Source: Planctomycetaceae bacterium
GTDB lineage: Bacteria; Planctomycetota; Planctomycetia; Planctomycetales; Planctomycetaceae
Reading direction: 5' to 3'
DNA: 64,000 nucleotides
Assembly (NCBI GenBank): GCA_002726205.1
Contig: PBSL01000056.1
Coordinates: 1-64,000, forward strand
The notes under the pieces are model-generated. The model was not told where the DNA came from, made no database searches, and saw nothing but the letters and a program-made list of their open reading frames with translations. A program made the position numbers and the translations under genes. Of this stretch, positions 1 to 7,802 are shown in pieces; position 1 is the first letter of the stretch; each line of letters begins with the position of its first letter.

Positions 1-84
1 CTCAGCCGATTCCTCGGTCGATTCCTCGGTCGATTCCTCGGTCGATTCCTCGGTCGATTCCTCGGTCGATTCCTCAGCCGACTC
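1..84. repeat. Seven tandem 12-bp units encoding an acidic tetrapeptide
   Basis: Five identical copies of the unit ctcggtcgattc (13-72) are flanked by one variant unit on each side (1-12 and 73-84). The unit is a multiple of three, so copy-number change keeps frame. On the minus strand it encodes Glu-Ser-Thr-Glu (variant Glu-Ser-Ala-Glu). The array continues to the window edge, so total copy number is unknown. Confidence 0.9.
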
Positions 85-111
85 TTCGGGAGTTTCGTCG
101 TCGAACATCAT
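1..111 (-). CDS. rpsI: Probable ribosomal protein S9, N-terminal fragment with acidic repeat arm
   Basis: Only the first 37 codons lie in the window. They read Met-Met-Phe-Asp-Asp-Glu-Thr-Pro and then run into a Glu-Ser-Thr-Glu repeat, so the visible part is a strongly acidic, low-complexity arm. The assignment to S9 is inferred from position: the reading frame starts 26 bases after the rplM stop on the same strand, and rplM-rpsI is among the most conserved bacterial gene pairs. No S9 core sequence is visible. Such an arm would be unusual for a protein that binds rRNA through basic residues. An unrelated acidic protein is the alternative. The start is the first of two adjacent ATG codons (111-109). 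Confidence 0.55.
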   Translation of the reverse strand, partial: MMFDDETPEESAEESTEESTEESTEESTEESTEESAE

Positions 112-137
112 CGTCTGGTTTCTCCGTGCCCGCGGTC

Positions 138-605
138 CTATTTGGGCAGCAGGTACTCGGGGAACGGTTGAGGATTCTGGGCTTGGTGTGGATGCTCGTC
201 GGTGCAGTAGACCTTCAGTTTATCGAGCATTCTTCGACCCAGGTTACTCTTGGGCAACATTCTCCGCACCGCTTCGCGGAGGATCTGTTCGGGAGCTTTC
301 TTGAGCACTTCCGCGGCGGTCGTCAATCGGCGTCCACTGGGATAACCCGTGTATCGTTCGTAGGTCTTGTTGAGCATCTTGGCCGTGAATTGCGGGTGCT
401 CATCGTGCGCCAGTGACTTGCCACTGAAACGGACACGGTGTGCGTTCAACACGACGACATAGTCTCCGGTATCAACGTGCGGCGTATAATCGGCACGGTG
501 CTTGCCCATCAACACGGTGGCGATCTGGGTGGCCAGGCGACCCACGATGTGGCCACCGGCATCGACGACGAACCAGTCATGAGTGACCGTCTCGTTGCGA
601 ACCAT
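138..605 (-). CDS. rplM: 50S ribosomal protein L13
   Basis: Ribosomal protein L13 of the large subunit, an early-assembling 23S rRNA binder. The 155-residue product matches the family over its length: DWFVVDA near the N-terminus, GRLAT, GKHRADYTPHVDTGDYVVVLNA, the MLPKSNLGRRM segment and KLKVY near the end. A GTG at 641 would add twelve residues, but those codons have low third-position GC, unlike the rest of the gene, so the ATG at 605 is preferred. It is followed after 26 bases by the probable rpsI start, the usual operon partner. Expression probably starts in the long upstream non-coding stretch. Confidence 0.95.
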   Translation of the reverse strand: MVRNETVTHDWFVVDAGGHIVGRLATQIATVLMGKHRADYTPHVDTGDYVVVLNAHRVRFSGKSLAHDEHPQFTAKMLNKTYERYTGYPSGRRLTTAAEVLKKAPEQILREAVRRMLPKSNLGRRMLDKLKVYCTDEHPHQAQNPQPFPEYLLPK

Positions 606-1164
606 TGTTGAACGGGCGGGACCAATCGGTATCGGAGACACGTGTCTTCCCTATGCTCAGGGAGAAAGCAGTTTGCGAGTAAGACGACCCATCGTCTACT
701 GAAGCGTCAGCAGACGGGGAAACGTCCCAGAGTAGCGAACCGCCGATCTGGCATCAACGCCGACACCCTCTGATTCGGGATCAAACCCGAACCCTCGATC
801 CGGTTCTGCCAGACCGGATCTGCGCAAAAAAAGCGGGGCGTTCCCGGCATCCGGAACCACCAGCCGCCAATCTCCGTACCGGCCCACGGTGCTGTTGCGA
901 GTGCTATTGCTCTCGCGGGTCAGGCGACCGGGGTGGCCCTCCGCGTTGGCTCCGGCTGATGGAAGTTTCCGGATGGATCAGGAGTCGTTTTGACTTTCCG
1001 GGGACGTCCCCGCACCCGTTCGGAGAAGTCCCCTCGACGGGAGATTCGGGTCCGATGCGAACCCGGTCACCGGGTCGGAATGCCTCGAACTCGAAAAGGG
1101 ATCGCCACACCCTACCGGTTCGTTCGGGAAATTCAACCGAGCCAAACGCGATTTGTCCAACCGG
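606..1164. other. 559-base non-coding stretch upstream of rplM, rich in inverted repeats
   Basis: No protein in any frame looks real here: the short open frames resemble no family and are interrupted by structure. Perfect inverted repeats seen are 682-697 (6-bp stem), 774-791 (6-bp stem), 797-820 (8-bp stem, 8-base loop), 1000-1011 (12-bp palindrome) and 1061-1075 (6-bp stem, 3-base loop). An A7 run sits at 825-831. It probably contains the rplM promoter and leader and the 3' region of hisB. No tRNA or clear intrinsic terminator was found. Confidence 0.6.
774..820. other. Tandem stem-loops in the rplM upstream region
   Basis: Two perfect stem-loops stand five bases apart: TTCGGG/CCCGAA (774-779 with 786-791) and GATCCGGT/ACCGGATC (797-804 with 813-820). 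On the minus strand, which is the rplM direction, a T7 run precedes rather than follows them, so they do not form a standard terminator for that strand. They could be part of an untranslated leader that controls the L13-S9 operon, or a small RNA. Confidence 0.4.
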
Positions 1165-1752
1165 CTAGAGTGAACCCTTCGAGGAGGGAACTCCCTGCTG
1201 TCGAGGGTCAATGCTGACCGCGTCTCGCAGCGCCCGCGCGGTCGCCTTGAACAGGGCCTCGGCAATGTGGTGCGAGTTCTCACCGTGGTGCAGGATCTGG
1301 TGGAGGTTGATTCGAGCGTTGGCCGTCACCGACTGCCAAAAGACCTCGACGAGTTGCGTGTCGAAGTCGCCGATCTTCTCGGTCGGGTAGGACACGTCCT
1401 GCACGAACCAGCTTCGACCCGACAAGTCCACAGCGACCGTCACCAGTGTCTCTTCCATCGGCAGCGACTGGCTGCCGTAGCGACGGATGCCCACCTTGTC
1501 TCCAACGGCCTCGCCAAGGGCCTGGCCCAGGCAGATGCCGATGTCCTCGACTGTGTGGTGCCCATCGACTTCCAGGTCGCCGGTGGCGGTGACTTCCAGG
1601 TCAAACAACCCGTGCCGAGCAAACAGGGTCAGCATGTGATCCAGAAACCCGACGCCCGTCTGCACCGTACAGGCGCCATCGCCGTCCAATTCCAGCGAGA
1701 GCCGGATATCGGTCTCGAGCGTCTTCCTGGCAATTTCAGCAGATCGGCCCAT
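1165..1752 (-). CDS. hisB: Imidazoleglycerol-phosphate dehydratase
   Basis: Dehydrates imidazole-glycerol phosphate to imidazole-acetol phosphate, the step directly before HisC in histidine synthesis. The 195-residue single-domain protein has the usual length and the paired metal-binding motifs of the family: [14 protein letters not shown], and near the C-terminus [12 protein letters not shown]. The ATG at 1752 is preferred over one six codons upstream because it is preceded by AAAGGTGA at good spacing and matches family length. It lies downstream of hisC on the same strand with 138 bases between, so the two probably form a small histidine operon. Confidence 0.96.
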   Translation of the reverse strand: MGRSAEIARKTLETDIRLSLELDGDGACTVQTGVGFLDHMLTLFARHGLFDLEVTATGDLEVDGHHTVEDIGICLGQALGEAVGDKVGIRRYGSQSLPMEETLVTVAVDLSGRSWFVQDVSYPTEKIGDFDTQLVEVFWQSVTANARINLHQILHHGENSHHIAEALFKATARALRDAVSIDPRQQGVPSSKGSL

Positions 1753-1890
1753 CGTGTTCTCACCTTTCATCCGCCGTCAAACCACCGGCCGGACCACTCC
1801 ATCATAGGGCTGCCCCCCGCCGCGGCAATTCCCACGCGGCGCAGCGCCCCGGCGTTGGCAGACTTATCCTCACCTGCGTCGTCACAATCG

Positions 1891-2973
1891 CTACGACCCG
1901 ATGCCGTCGAGCGCCTCGAACAAGCGGTCGATCTGGTCATCGGTTCCGACGGTGATCCGCAACCCGTCGCGGCGAGGCTCCTCGGCGGCAAAGACCATGA
2001 ACCGCACGAGCACCCTCTGTTGCTTCAACAACTCGAACCTTCGATCGTGTTCACCATCCGGATGCGTGGCCCAGACAAAGTTCGCCTGGCTCGGCACGAC
2101 ATCAAACCCCCGGTCGACCAGTCCGTCCACGAGTCTCTGCCGTGTCGCCCGGATCTTCCGGGTGTTCTCGATCATCCAGTCGGCGTCCCCCAGCGCCGCC
2201 GTGGCGGCCGCCAGCGAGAGTGTGTCACAATTGTAGCTGTCCTTGACCTTCCGCATCCCGGCCACCAGGTCCGGGTGCGCCACGCCGTAGCCCAGCCTCA
2301 ACCCGGCCAGGCTGTACGACTTGCTGAGTGTCCTGGTGAGAACCATCCGTCGTTGACACTCGGCGGCATGCAGCAATTCTCCCCGATGCGGCACATCCAC
2401 AAAATCCCCGTAGGCCTCGTCGAGTACCAGCACACCGCCATCCGGCACGATCGCCTTGAGATCCTCGTCGGGAAACCGGTTTCCCGACGGAGAGTTCGGG
2501 TTGGGAACCAGCAGCAGACGGCAGCCCTGCAATCGCTGGCGGGCGTCATCGACCGGCCACGACCAGTCGTCAGTCAACGGGATCCGGTCCACGACCGCCC
2601 CCTGGATCTCTGCAAGAGTCTCGTACAACACGTAGCTGGGGTACGGATAGGCGATCCGTTGCCCGGCATCGACAAAGGTCCGCATCAGGATCGTCAGGAT
2701 CTCGTCACTGCCATTTCCCGGCAGGATCCACTCGGGATCGACACCCAGCGCCTCACCCGCCACGCGGCAGAACTCGACTCCAAGCGGATCGGGATAGAGA
2801 TTCAGTCGGCCCTCGGCCGCCTGTTTCAGTGCCGCCACCACGCCCGGCGACGGGGGGTAGGGGTTCTCGTTGGTGTTGAGCTTGACCCAGCCACTCTCGC
2901 GAGGCTGTTCTCCGGGCACGTACCCGGCCAGGCGGGCGACATCGGGTCGGAAGGGAAGCTCGTTACGGCTCAT
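1891..2973 (-). CDS. hisC: Histidinol-phosphate aminotransferase
   Basis: PLP-dependent class I/II aminotransferase converting imidazole-acetol phosphate and glutamate to histidinol phosphate. The 360-residue product shows LNTNENPYPPSP near the N-terminus, the substrate-side NPNSPSG motif, LDEAYGDF with the cofactor aspartate, and TLSKSYSLAGLRLGY with the Schiff-base lysine. The ATG at 2973 (MSRNELPFRPDVARL) gives the normal family start; the open frame continues upstream but that part is arginine-rich and antisense to the neighbouring gene's signal peptide. It is divergent from the hydrolase at 3080, leaving about 106 bases for promoters. Confidence 0.96.
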   Translation of the reverse strand: MSRNELPFRPDVARLAGYVPGEQPRESGWVKLNTNENPYPPSPGVVAALKQAAEGRLNLYPDPLGVEFCRVAGEALGVDPEWILPGNGSDEILTILMRTFVDAGQRIAYPYPSYVLYETLAEIQGAVVDRIPLTDDWSWPVDDARQRLQGCRLLLVPNPNSPSGNRFPDEDLKAIVPDGGVLVLDEAYGDFVDVPHRGELLHAAECQRRMVLTRTLSKSYSLAGLRLGYGVAHPDLVAGMRKVKDSYNCDTLSLAAATAALGDADWMIENTRKIRATRQRLVDGLVDRGFDVVPSQANFVWATHPDGEHDRRFELLKQQRVLVRFMVFAAEEPRRDGLRITVGTDDQIDRLFEALDGIGS

Positions 2974-3079
2974 GGGTCGATTCTTGGTACCATCTCGATT
3001 CCCGTCAACCACCCACCCGGAGCCGCTTGACCATCCGGGAACGTGTCGAGAGGATGAAATTGTCCTGGAGAGCCTCGCG

Positions 3080-4393
3080 ATGACACCCTGCCGACTTTCC
3101 CGACTCTGCCTTTCCGCGGCCCTGGTCCTGGTCCTGGCCGCGAACGGCCGCGCCCTGGCATCCGATCCCCTGCCGGCGGGAACACATCCCCGGGTTGCCG
3201 TCACCGCACCGACAAGGCTCGATTGGGTCTTTTCGCTGGCTAACCAGAGTCCGGCGCGTCCGCCGGCCGAGTGGTCGCGGGGCTACAAGTCAACCGAGCA
3301 GTCCTACCAGTTGATCGTGCCCTCTGGACTCCCCGGCAAACTGCCAGCCGGCCACGCGCTGCCACTGGTGCTGTTCATTTCTCCCGGCAATGGCCCATCC
3401 GGAGCGGCGCAGTGGAAACAGACCTGCCAACGAAACGGGATCCTTTTTGCCAGCCCCCATGCCGCCGGCAATCGCTGCCCGTTTCCCCAGCGAGTCCACA
3501 TCGTCTTGGATGTCCTTGACGACATCCGTCGCAGGTACCCGATCGATCCCGATCGCACCTACCTTGCCGGGTTCTCCGGAGGCGGTCGGGTGGCGTGCAC
3601 GATCGGGTTTGCACTGCCGGAATATTTTGGAGGCGTGATCAGTGTCTGTGCCGCCGGCGACCTGCGTCCCGAGTCCTGGTTGCGTCGCCGTGTGGTCGAT
3701 CGACTCAGCGTCGCGCTGATCACCGGCGAAACAGATTTCAATCGCAGCGAAGTCGAGCGGTTTCGTGGCCCGTTGCTCAAGGAAGTCGGTGTCCGCACAC
3801 GGAGCTGGGTCCAGGCCGGCAGCGGTCACGCGATCCCGGCCGGACCCAACCCGGCCGTCTTCAAGTGGTTGGAACAGGATCGCCCCCGCCGGGTTGCACT
3901 GGCCAAGACGTGGCCCGCATCACGCACCGATCCGCAGGCGGCGATCGGACGTCGGGCATGGGCCAGGGCCCTGTTGGCCGAAGCAAGCAAGCGGCTCGTT
4001 ACCCCGGCAACCATCTACTCGGGACTGATGCAACTCAAGGGGATCCGTGTTCGCTGGAACGACCTTCCCGAAGCTGAACAGGCCCAGCGAATCCTGCGGG
4101 ATTACGACAGCCGCCCGCAGCGCCCCTGGGAACAGGAAGATATTGCCGAGCAACGACGGTTCCTGGTCGCCCGGGCCCGCAGTCTCGATGCCTATGGCAG
4201 CGGACCACTGCCGAAGCAGTATGCCGGTGGACGAGCCAACATGCTCAAGGCTGCCCTGGGCCTCTGGTCCCGCGTGCTGCAGGACGGTCGGGACAAGACG
4301 GCCGTCAAACAGGCACGCGAGAGGATCCCGATCCTCCGCAAGCTGCTGGCCGATACCGAACCGGATCCCGACGGAGATCCTGGTGAGGCATGA
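3080..4393 (+). CDS. Secreted alpha/beta hydrolase (esterase/peptidase-like)
   Basis: The 437-residue product begins with a signal peptide (hydrophobic core about residues 9-20, probable signal peptidase I site after ALA near 28). An alpha/beta hydrolase domain follows. The nucleophile elbow is GFSGGG with Ser166, an aspartate is available in the TGETDFN segment, and GSGHAIP supplies a plausible catalytic histidine. It resembles the esterase D/poly-3-hydroxybutyrate depolymerase-like group, but the substrate cannot be read from the sequence. The C-terminal 150 or so residues are helical and unassigned. GGAGAG stands 7 bases before the ATG. Its end overlaps the next hydrolase by 4 bases, so the pair is likely co-translated. 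Confidence 0.8.
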   Translation: MTPCRLSRLCLSAALVLVLAANGRALASDPLPAGTHPRVAVTAPTRLDWVFSLANQSPARPPAEWSRGYKSTEQSYQLIVPSGLPGKLPAGHALPLVLFISPGNGPSGAAQWKQTCQRNGILFASPHAAGNRCPFPQRVHIVLDVLDDIRRRYPIDPDRTYLAGFSGGGRVACTIGFALPEYFGGVISVCAAGDLRPESWLRRRVVDRLSVALITGETDFNRSEVERFRGPLLKEVGVRTRSWVQAGSGHAIPAGPNPAVFKWLEQDRPRRVALAKTWPASRTDPQAAIGRRAWARALLAEASKRLVTPATIYSGLMQLKGIRVRWNDLPEAEQAQRILRDYDSRPQRPWEQEDIAEQRRFLVARARSLDAYGSGPLPKQYAGGRANMLKAALGLWSRVLQDGRDKTAVKQARERIPILRKLLADTEPDPDGDPGEA

Positions 4394-5262
4394 TGGTTGA
4401 ACTGGTCCGCGCGATTACTGCCGACGGCATCACTCTGGACGGTGCCTTCCACGCTCCCAGGAACTTGGCCGCCAACCGCCTGCCGGTGGACCTGGCCCTG
4501 CTGGTCCACGGCACCGGCAGCAACTTCTATGCACCGGGAATTCTTGAATCGGTCGCCGCTGCCCTGCTGGCTGCTGAAACGCCGGTGCTGCGAATCAACA
4601 CGCGAGGACACGATGGACTGGTCGGGCGTCGTGGAGGAGCGGCACTCGAGGACATCGACGCCTGCCGATCGGATCTCGCGGCCTGGGTCGACTGGGCCCT
4701 GGCTCGCAAACTTGACCGGATCGTGCTGATCGGACACAGCATGGGCGGCGTCAAGTCGATTTATGCCGCCGCCGCCGGCCTGGCCCCAACGGCCATTGTT
4801 GCCATCTCGCCCCCGAGATTCTGCCACCGGATGTACCAGGAAGATCCCCGGGCCGAAGCGTTCCGCGAGGACTATCTTCGAGCCGGTACCCTGGTCGAGC
4901 AGGGCCGGGGCAAGGACCTGATCCTGGTCCGCCAGCCACTGCCGTTGTGGATCCAGGCCGAGGGATTTCTCGACAAGTACGGTCCGGCAGATCGCTTCGA
5001 CCTGGTCAGCCATCTCCCCACCGTTGGTTGCCCCGTACTGGTCCTCGTCGGCAGCCACACCGTCGAAAACTCGCCCGCCTTCAACAACCTCCCCGATGAC
5101 CTCGCTGCCCTGGAACTTCCCTCCGAACAACTGACCATCCAGGTCATCCCGGGGGCCGACATGGATTACAGCAACGACCCGCTCGAGCCCTGCCGTCGCG
5201 CCGCCGACTGGCTTGACGGTCTCCAGCCCCCTGCCGATCACTCTCGATCCGACAGGGGCTAA
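4390..5262 (+). CDS. Cytoplasmic alpha/beta hydrolase with an altered catalytic histidine site
   Basis: A 290-residue protein without signal peptide. LLVHGTGSN gives the oxyanion-hole region and GHSMGG (Ser117) the nucleophile elbow. In the C-terminal part, where relatives usually have a Gly-Ala-Asp-His stretch, this protein reads GADMDYSND, so the expected histidine appears to be methionine. It may be inactive or use another histidine. The start overlaps the upstream stop as ATGA, which suggests coupling with the secreted hydrolase. Its 3' end overlaps the convergent xseB end by 4 bases. Substrate unknown. Confidence 0.75.
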   Translation: MMVELVRAITADGITLDGAFHAPRNLAANRLPVDLALLVHGTGSNFYAPGILESVAAALLAAETPVLRINTRGHDGLVGRRGGAALEDIDACRSDLAAWVDWALARKLDRIVLIGHSMGGVKSIYAAAAGLAPTAIVAISPPRFCHRMYQEDPRAEAFREDYLRAGTLVEQGRGKDLILVRQPLPLWIQAEGFLDKYGPADRFDLVSHLPTVGCPVLVLVGSHTVENSPAFNNLPDDLAALELPSEQLTIQVIPGADMDYSNDPLEPCRRAADWLDGLQPPADHSRSDRG

Positions 5263-5567
5263 AACAGCGAGGCATCCTCGTCCTGACCGGGTGTCTCCTG
5301 GTCGATCGTTGCCTGGTTGTCGAACGGCTCGGTCGTCGGGTTTCCCTCGGCATCGACACCGGTGAGTATCTCGATCCGCTGCTCGGCCCGCTCGAGAACG
5401 TCGTTGCAGGTCTTCAGCAAGCCGATGCCCTTCTCGAACTGGCCCAGCGATTCCTCGAGTCCAAGCGTTCCCGATTCGAGAGCTTCGACGACACCCTGCA
5501 ACTGCTGCAACGCCTCCTCGAACGGCACGGATTGTTCTTCGGAGGCCTTCTTTTTCGATTCTGCCAT
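5259..5567 (-). CDS. xseB: Exodeoxyribonuclease VII small subunit
   Basis: Small subunit of exonuclease VII, which degrades single-stranded DNA from both ends with XseA. The 102-residue protein has the family core PFEEALQQLQGVVEALESG, then LGLEESLGQFEKGIGLLKTCNDVLERAEQRIE, a helical hairpin that packs on XseA. The last 30 or so residues form an acidic tail (ending in DEDASLF) that makes it longer than the usual 70-80 residues. It sits 26 bases after xseA on the same strand, the normal arrangement. Confidence 0.95.
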   Translation of the reverse strand: MAESKKKASEEQSVPFEEALQQLQGVVEALESGTLGLEESLGQFEKGIGLLKTCNDVLERAEQRIEILTGVDAEGNPTTEPFDNQATIDQETPGQDEDASLF

Positions 5568-5593
5568 GATCGCAATCCCGTTTTTCCTGTTGT

Positions 5594-6847
5594 TTACGCC
5601 CGTGATTCCGGTCGCTGTTGCCCGGTCGCCGCATCGACCGACTCGATCCGGCTGATCGCTCGGCCCCGAGAAAACACCGTGACGATTTCGTCACCGGCGG
5701 CAAGCTGGTCGGCCTCGCGGATCACGCCACCGTCGCCGGAAAGCGTCATCGAGTAACCTCTTGCAAGCACCTCCAGCGGACTCAATGCCTGCAGGGCGGC
5801 TGCAACCGTTCCCAGTCGATCTCGTGCGATTCGTGTTCTTCCACGAGCGGCGGCGTCCAGGCGACGCTGCAACTCGTCGGCTCGTCCAGCAAGTTCCCGC
5901 AATTGTCCGTGCGGTCGTGCCAGGACCGGACGCGACGCCAGGCCGGTCAGCACGCTGCGGGCACGCTCGGCCTGTTGCCTGAGTGCTCCGGCAAGCCGTG
6001 TGCCGACACTGACCAGCCCGGCCCGCAGTTCGTCACGACGGGGCACGACAAGTTCTCCAGCCTCGCTGGGAGTCAACGCCCTCACGTCAGCAACCAGGTC
6101 AGCAATGCTCACGTCGATCTCGTGACCCACGGCACTGACAACCGGGACCGGGCATGCGGCGATCGCCCGTGCCACGACTTCCTCGTTGAACGCCCAGAGA
6201 TCCTCGAGACTGCCACCACCGCGACCGGCGATGACAACGTCGACCCGGGGCAGCAACGGCACCCGGGCCAGCGCCGCGGCAATCTCCTCGGCCGCACCAC
6301 TGCCCTGGACCCGCACCGGCAACAGCACGATCTCGACGGCGGGCCAACGGCGGGTGATCACCTGCAGCATGTCGCGGACCGCTGCCCCGGTGGGGCTGGT
6401 CACCAGGGCAATCCGCTCGGGAAACCGCGGCAGGGGTCGCTTTCGATCCTCGTCAAAAAGCCCCTCGGCCGCCAGACGTTCCTGCAACTGGCGAAACGCC
6501 AGTTCGAGTGCACCCACTCCCCTGGGAGTCACCTGGCGGATGATCAACTGGTAGGACCCACGTGGTGGATACACGTCGACTGAACCCTGCGCGACGACCT
6601 CGAGTCCATCGACCAGTTCAAACGGCAGCCGGGCCGCCGTGTTTCGCCAGATCACGGCCGAAAGCTGTGCCTGCTCGTCCTTGAGCGTCAGGTAAACATG
6701 GCCCGAGCGAGCCGGCCGGCAATTGGAGATTTCGCCCGAGACCCAGACCGAGGGATAGCTGGCCTCGAGCAGTTCCTTGATCTCGCGGGTCAACTCCGAA
6801 ACCGTCAGCGCGGCCTCGTCTCCCGACCGTTGGCTGCCATCCGGCAT
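5594..6847 (-). CDS. xseA: Exodeoxyribonuclease VII large subunit
   Basis: Catalytic large subunit of exonuclease VII. The 417-residue product starts with an OB-fold domain (about 15-115; VWVSGEISN, GHVYLTLKD) followed by the nuclease domain with RFPERIALVTSPTGAAVRDML, the glycine-rich GRGGGSLEDLWAFNEE motif and AVGHEIDVSIAD. A coiled-coil stretch and a C-terminal SPLEVLARGYSM strand complete the family plan. ATG at 6847 was chosen over an upstream in-frame start because GGGAG lies 8 bases before it and the OB fold begins shortly after. It lies 28 bases downstream of the TIM-barrel gene and upstream of xseB. Confidence 0.96.
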   Translation of the reverse strand: MPDGSQRSGDEAALTVSELTREIKELLEASYPSVWVSGEISNCRPARSGHVYLTLKDEQAQLSAVIWRNTAARLPFELVDGLEVVAQGSVDVYPPRGSYQLIIRQVTPRGVGALELAFRQLQERLAAEGLFDEDRKRPLPRFPERIALVTSPTGAAVRDMLQVITRRWPAVEIVLLPVRVQGSGAAEEIAAALARVPLLPRVDVVIAGRGGGSLEDLWAFNEEVVARAIAACPVPVVSAVGHEIDVSIADLVADVRALTPSEAGELVVPRRDELRAGLVSVGTRLAGALRQQAERARSVLTGLASRPVLARPHGQLRELAGRADELQRRLDAAARGRTRIARDRLGTVAAALQALSPLEVLARGYSMTLSGDGGVIREADQLAAGDEIVTVFSRGRAISRIESVDAATGQQRPESRA

Positions 6848-6875
6848 CTCGTGTGCTCCCTTCCGATTCCCCGGC

Positions 6876-7673
6876 CTAGCCCGCCGCAATCGCCCGTACA
6901 AACGCCACGGCTCGGGCGACGTCGCCGGCCGGGTCGCCGCCAGCGGACCGCTCGGCTGTCAGCCAGCCGCAATACTCGGCCTCGTCGAGGACCGCCAGCA
7001 TCTCGTCCCAGGCAACTTCACCGTCTCCCATCGGCACCTCCCTCGGTCCACCAGCCTCGCAGATCATGTCCCGGACCCGCAGATGGCAGACACGATCATG
7101 CAACTCGCGGTAGGCTTCGACCGGATTCCGTCCCTGGCCGACGATCCCGGCCGGATCAAAATCGAGTCCGATCGGTCCCTGGTCAATCTTCGCCAACAGG
7201 GCCTTTAGTTCCTCGACATCCACCGCCGAGGCACCCAGGGCCGGCAGCGTCCCCACGTGATTGCCGTGCCGGGCGAGATCGTTGAGCACGTCGACAAGCA
7301 GGTCCCGCGGTGAACAGCCCGCCTCGTCGACCGCCCCGTCAGGCAATGGCCCCAGCCACAGCGTTACCAGGTCGCTGCCCAGTGAACGCGCAAAGGTCAT
7401 CGCCTGGCAGGTGGCCTCCACGCGGGCCTCGAGTCCCTGCCGATCGCTGAAGGATCGACGTGTTGGAAATGTCGTCACCGCCAGCACCAGGCCCAGTTCC
7501 TCCAGGTACCGGCCCAGGTGGCGACGGGCGCTCTCGCTGAACTCCGAAACCTTCAGTTGGTGCCGCGTGTCGACCAGGACCCCGGTGGCCCCAGTCGCCG
7601 CCGCCGACTTCAACGCGGTCTTCAACGGCTGTTGAAAAACGGGCAGCGAGACAGCAAGTCGAAGACGATCCAT
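6876..7673 (-). CDS. Sugar phosphate isomerase/epimerase-like TIM-barrel protein
   Basis: A 265-residue protein of the xylose isomerase-like TIM-barrel (AP endonuclease family 2) group. The signs are the barrel opening LRLAVSLPVFQQPLKTALKSAA, LGSDLVTLWLG, the GLDFDPAGI strand with a metal-type aspartate, HLRVRDM, and the end strand YCGWLTAERSAGGDPAGD. Relatives isomerise or epimerise small sugars and often bind a divalent metal. The exact reaction is not evident. A GTG five codons upstream is an alternative start. It is the first gene of a probable run with xseA and xseB, which looks like simple co-orientation rather than shared function. Confidence 0.8.
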   Translation of the reverse strand: MDRLRLAVSLPVFQQPLKTALKSAAATGATGVLVDTRHQLKVSEFSESARRHLGRYLEELGLVLAVTTFPTRRSFSDRQGLEARVEATCQAMTFARSLGSDLVTLWLGPLPDGAVDEAGCSPRDLLVDVLNDLARHGNHVGTLPALGASAVDVEELKALLAKIDQGPIGLDFDPAGIVGQGRNPVEAYRELHDRVCHLRVRDMICEAGGPREVPMGDGEVAWDEMLAVLDEAEYCGWLTAERSAGGDPAGDVARAVAFVRAIAAG

Positions 7674-7802
7674 CAAACACAGTTCCACGGTGAGGTGCCG
7701 GCGTCAATCGTCACGCAAGGGCCAATGAGGAATTGAAACGCATCGGACCGGTCGGTTCAAGAAATGAAGTGCCACATCAGAAATTTTGACCCGTACATCG
7801 CA

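Noticed and set aside
1-84. CRISPR-like array
   Set aside because: The 12-bp units are contiguous without spacers and encode an in-frame peptide.
797-831. Intrinsic terminator near the A7 run
   Set aside because: On the plus strand the stem is followed by A residues, and on the minus strand the T run comes before the stem, so neither direction fits.
696-887. Small 63-residue open frame on the minus strand upstream of rplM
   Set aside because: It runs through the tandem hairpins, has no recognisable motif and no convincing ribosome site; treated as non-coding.
1267-3030. 587-residue open frame on the plus strand
   Set aside because: It lies antisense to hisB and hisC, whose motifs are clear, and its translation resembles no family. 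Long antisense frames are expected in GC-rich coding DNA.
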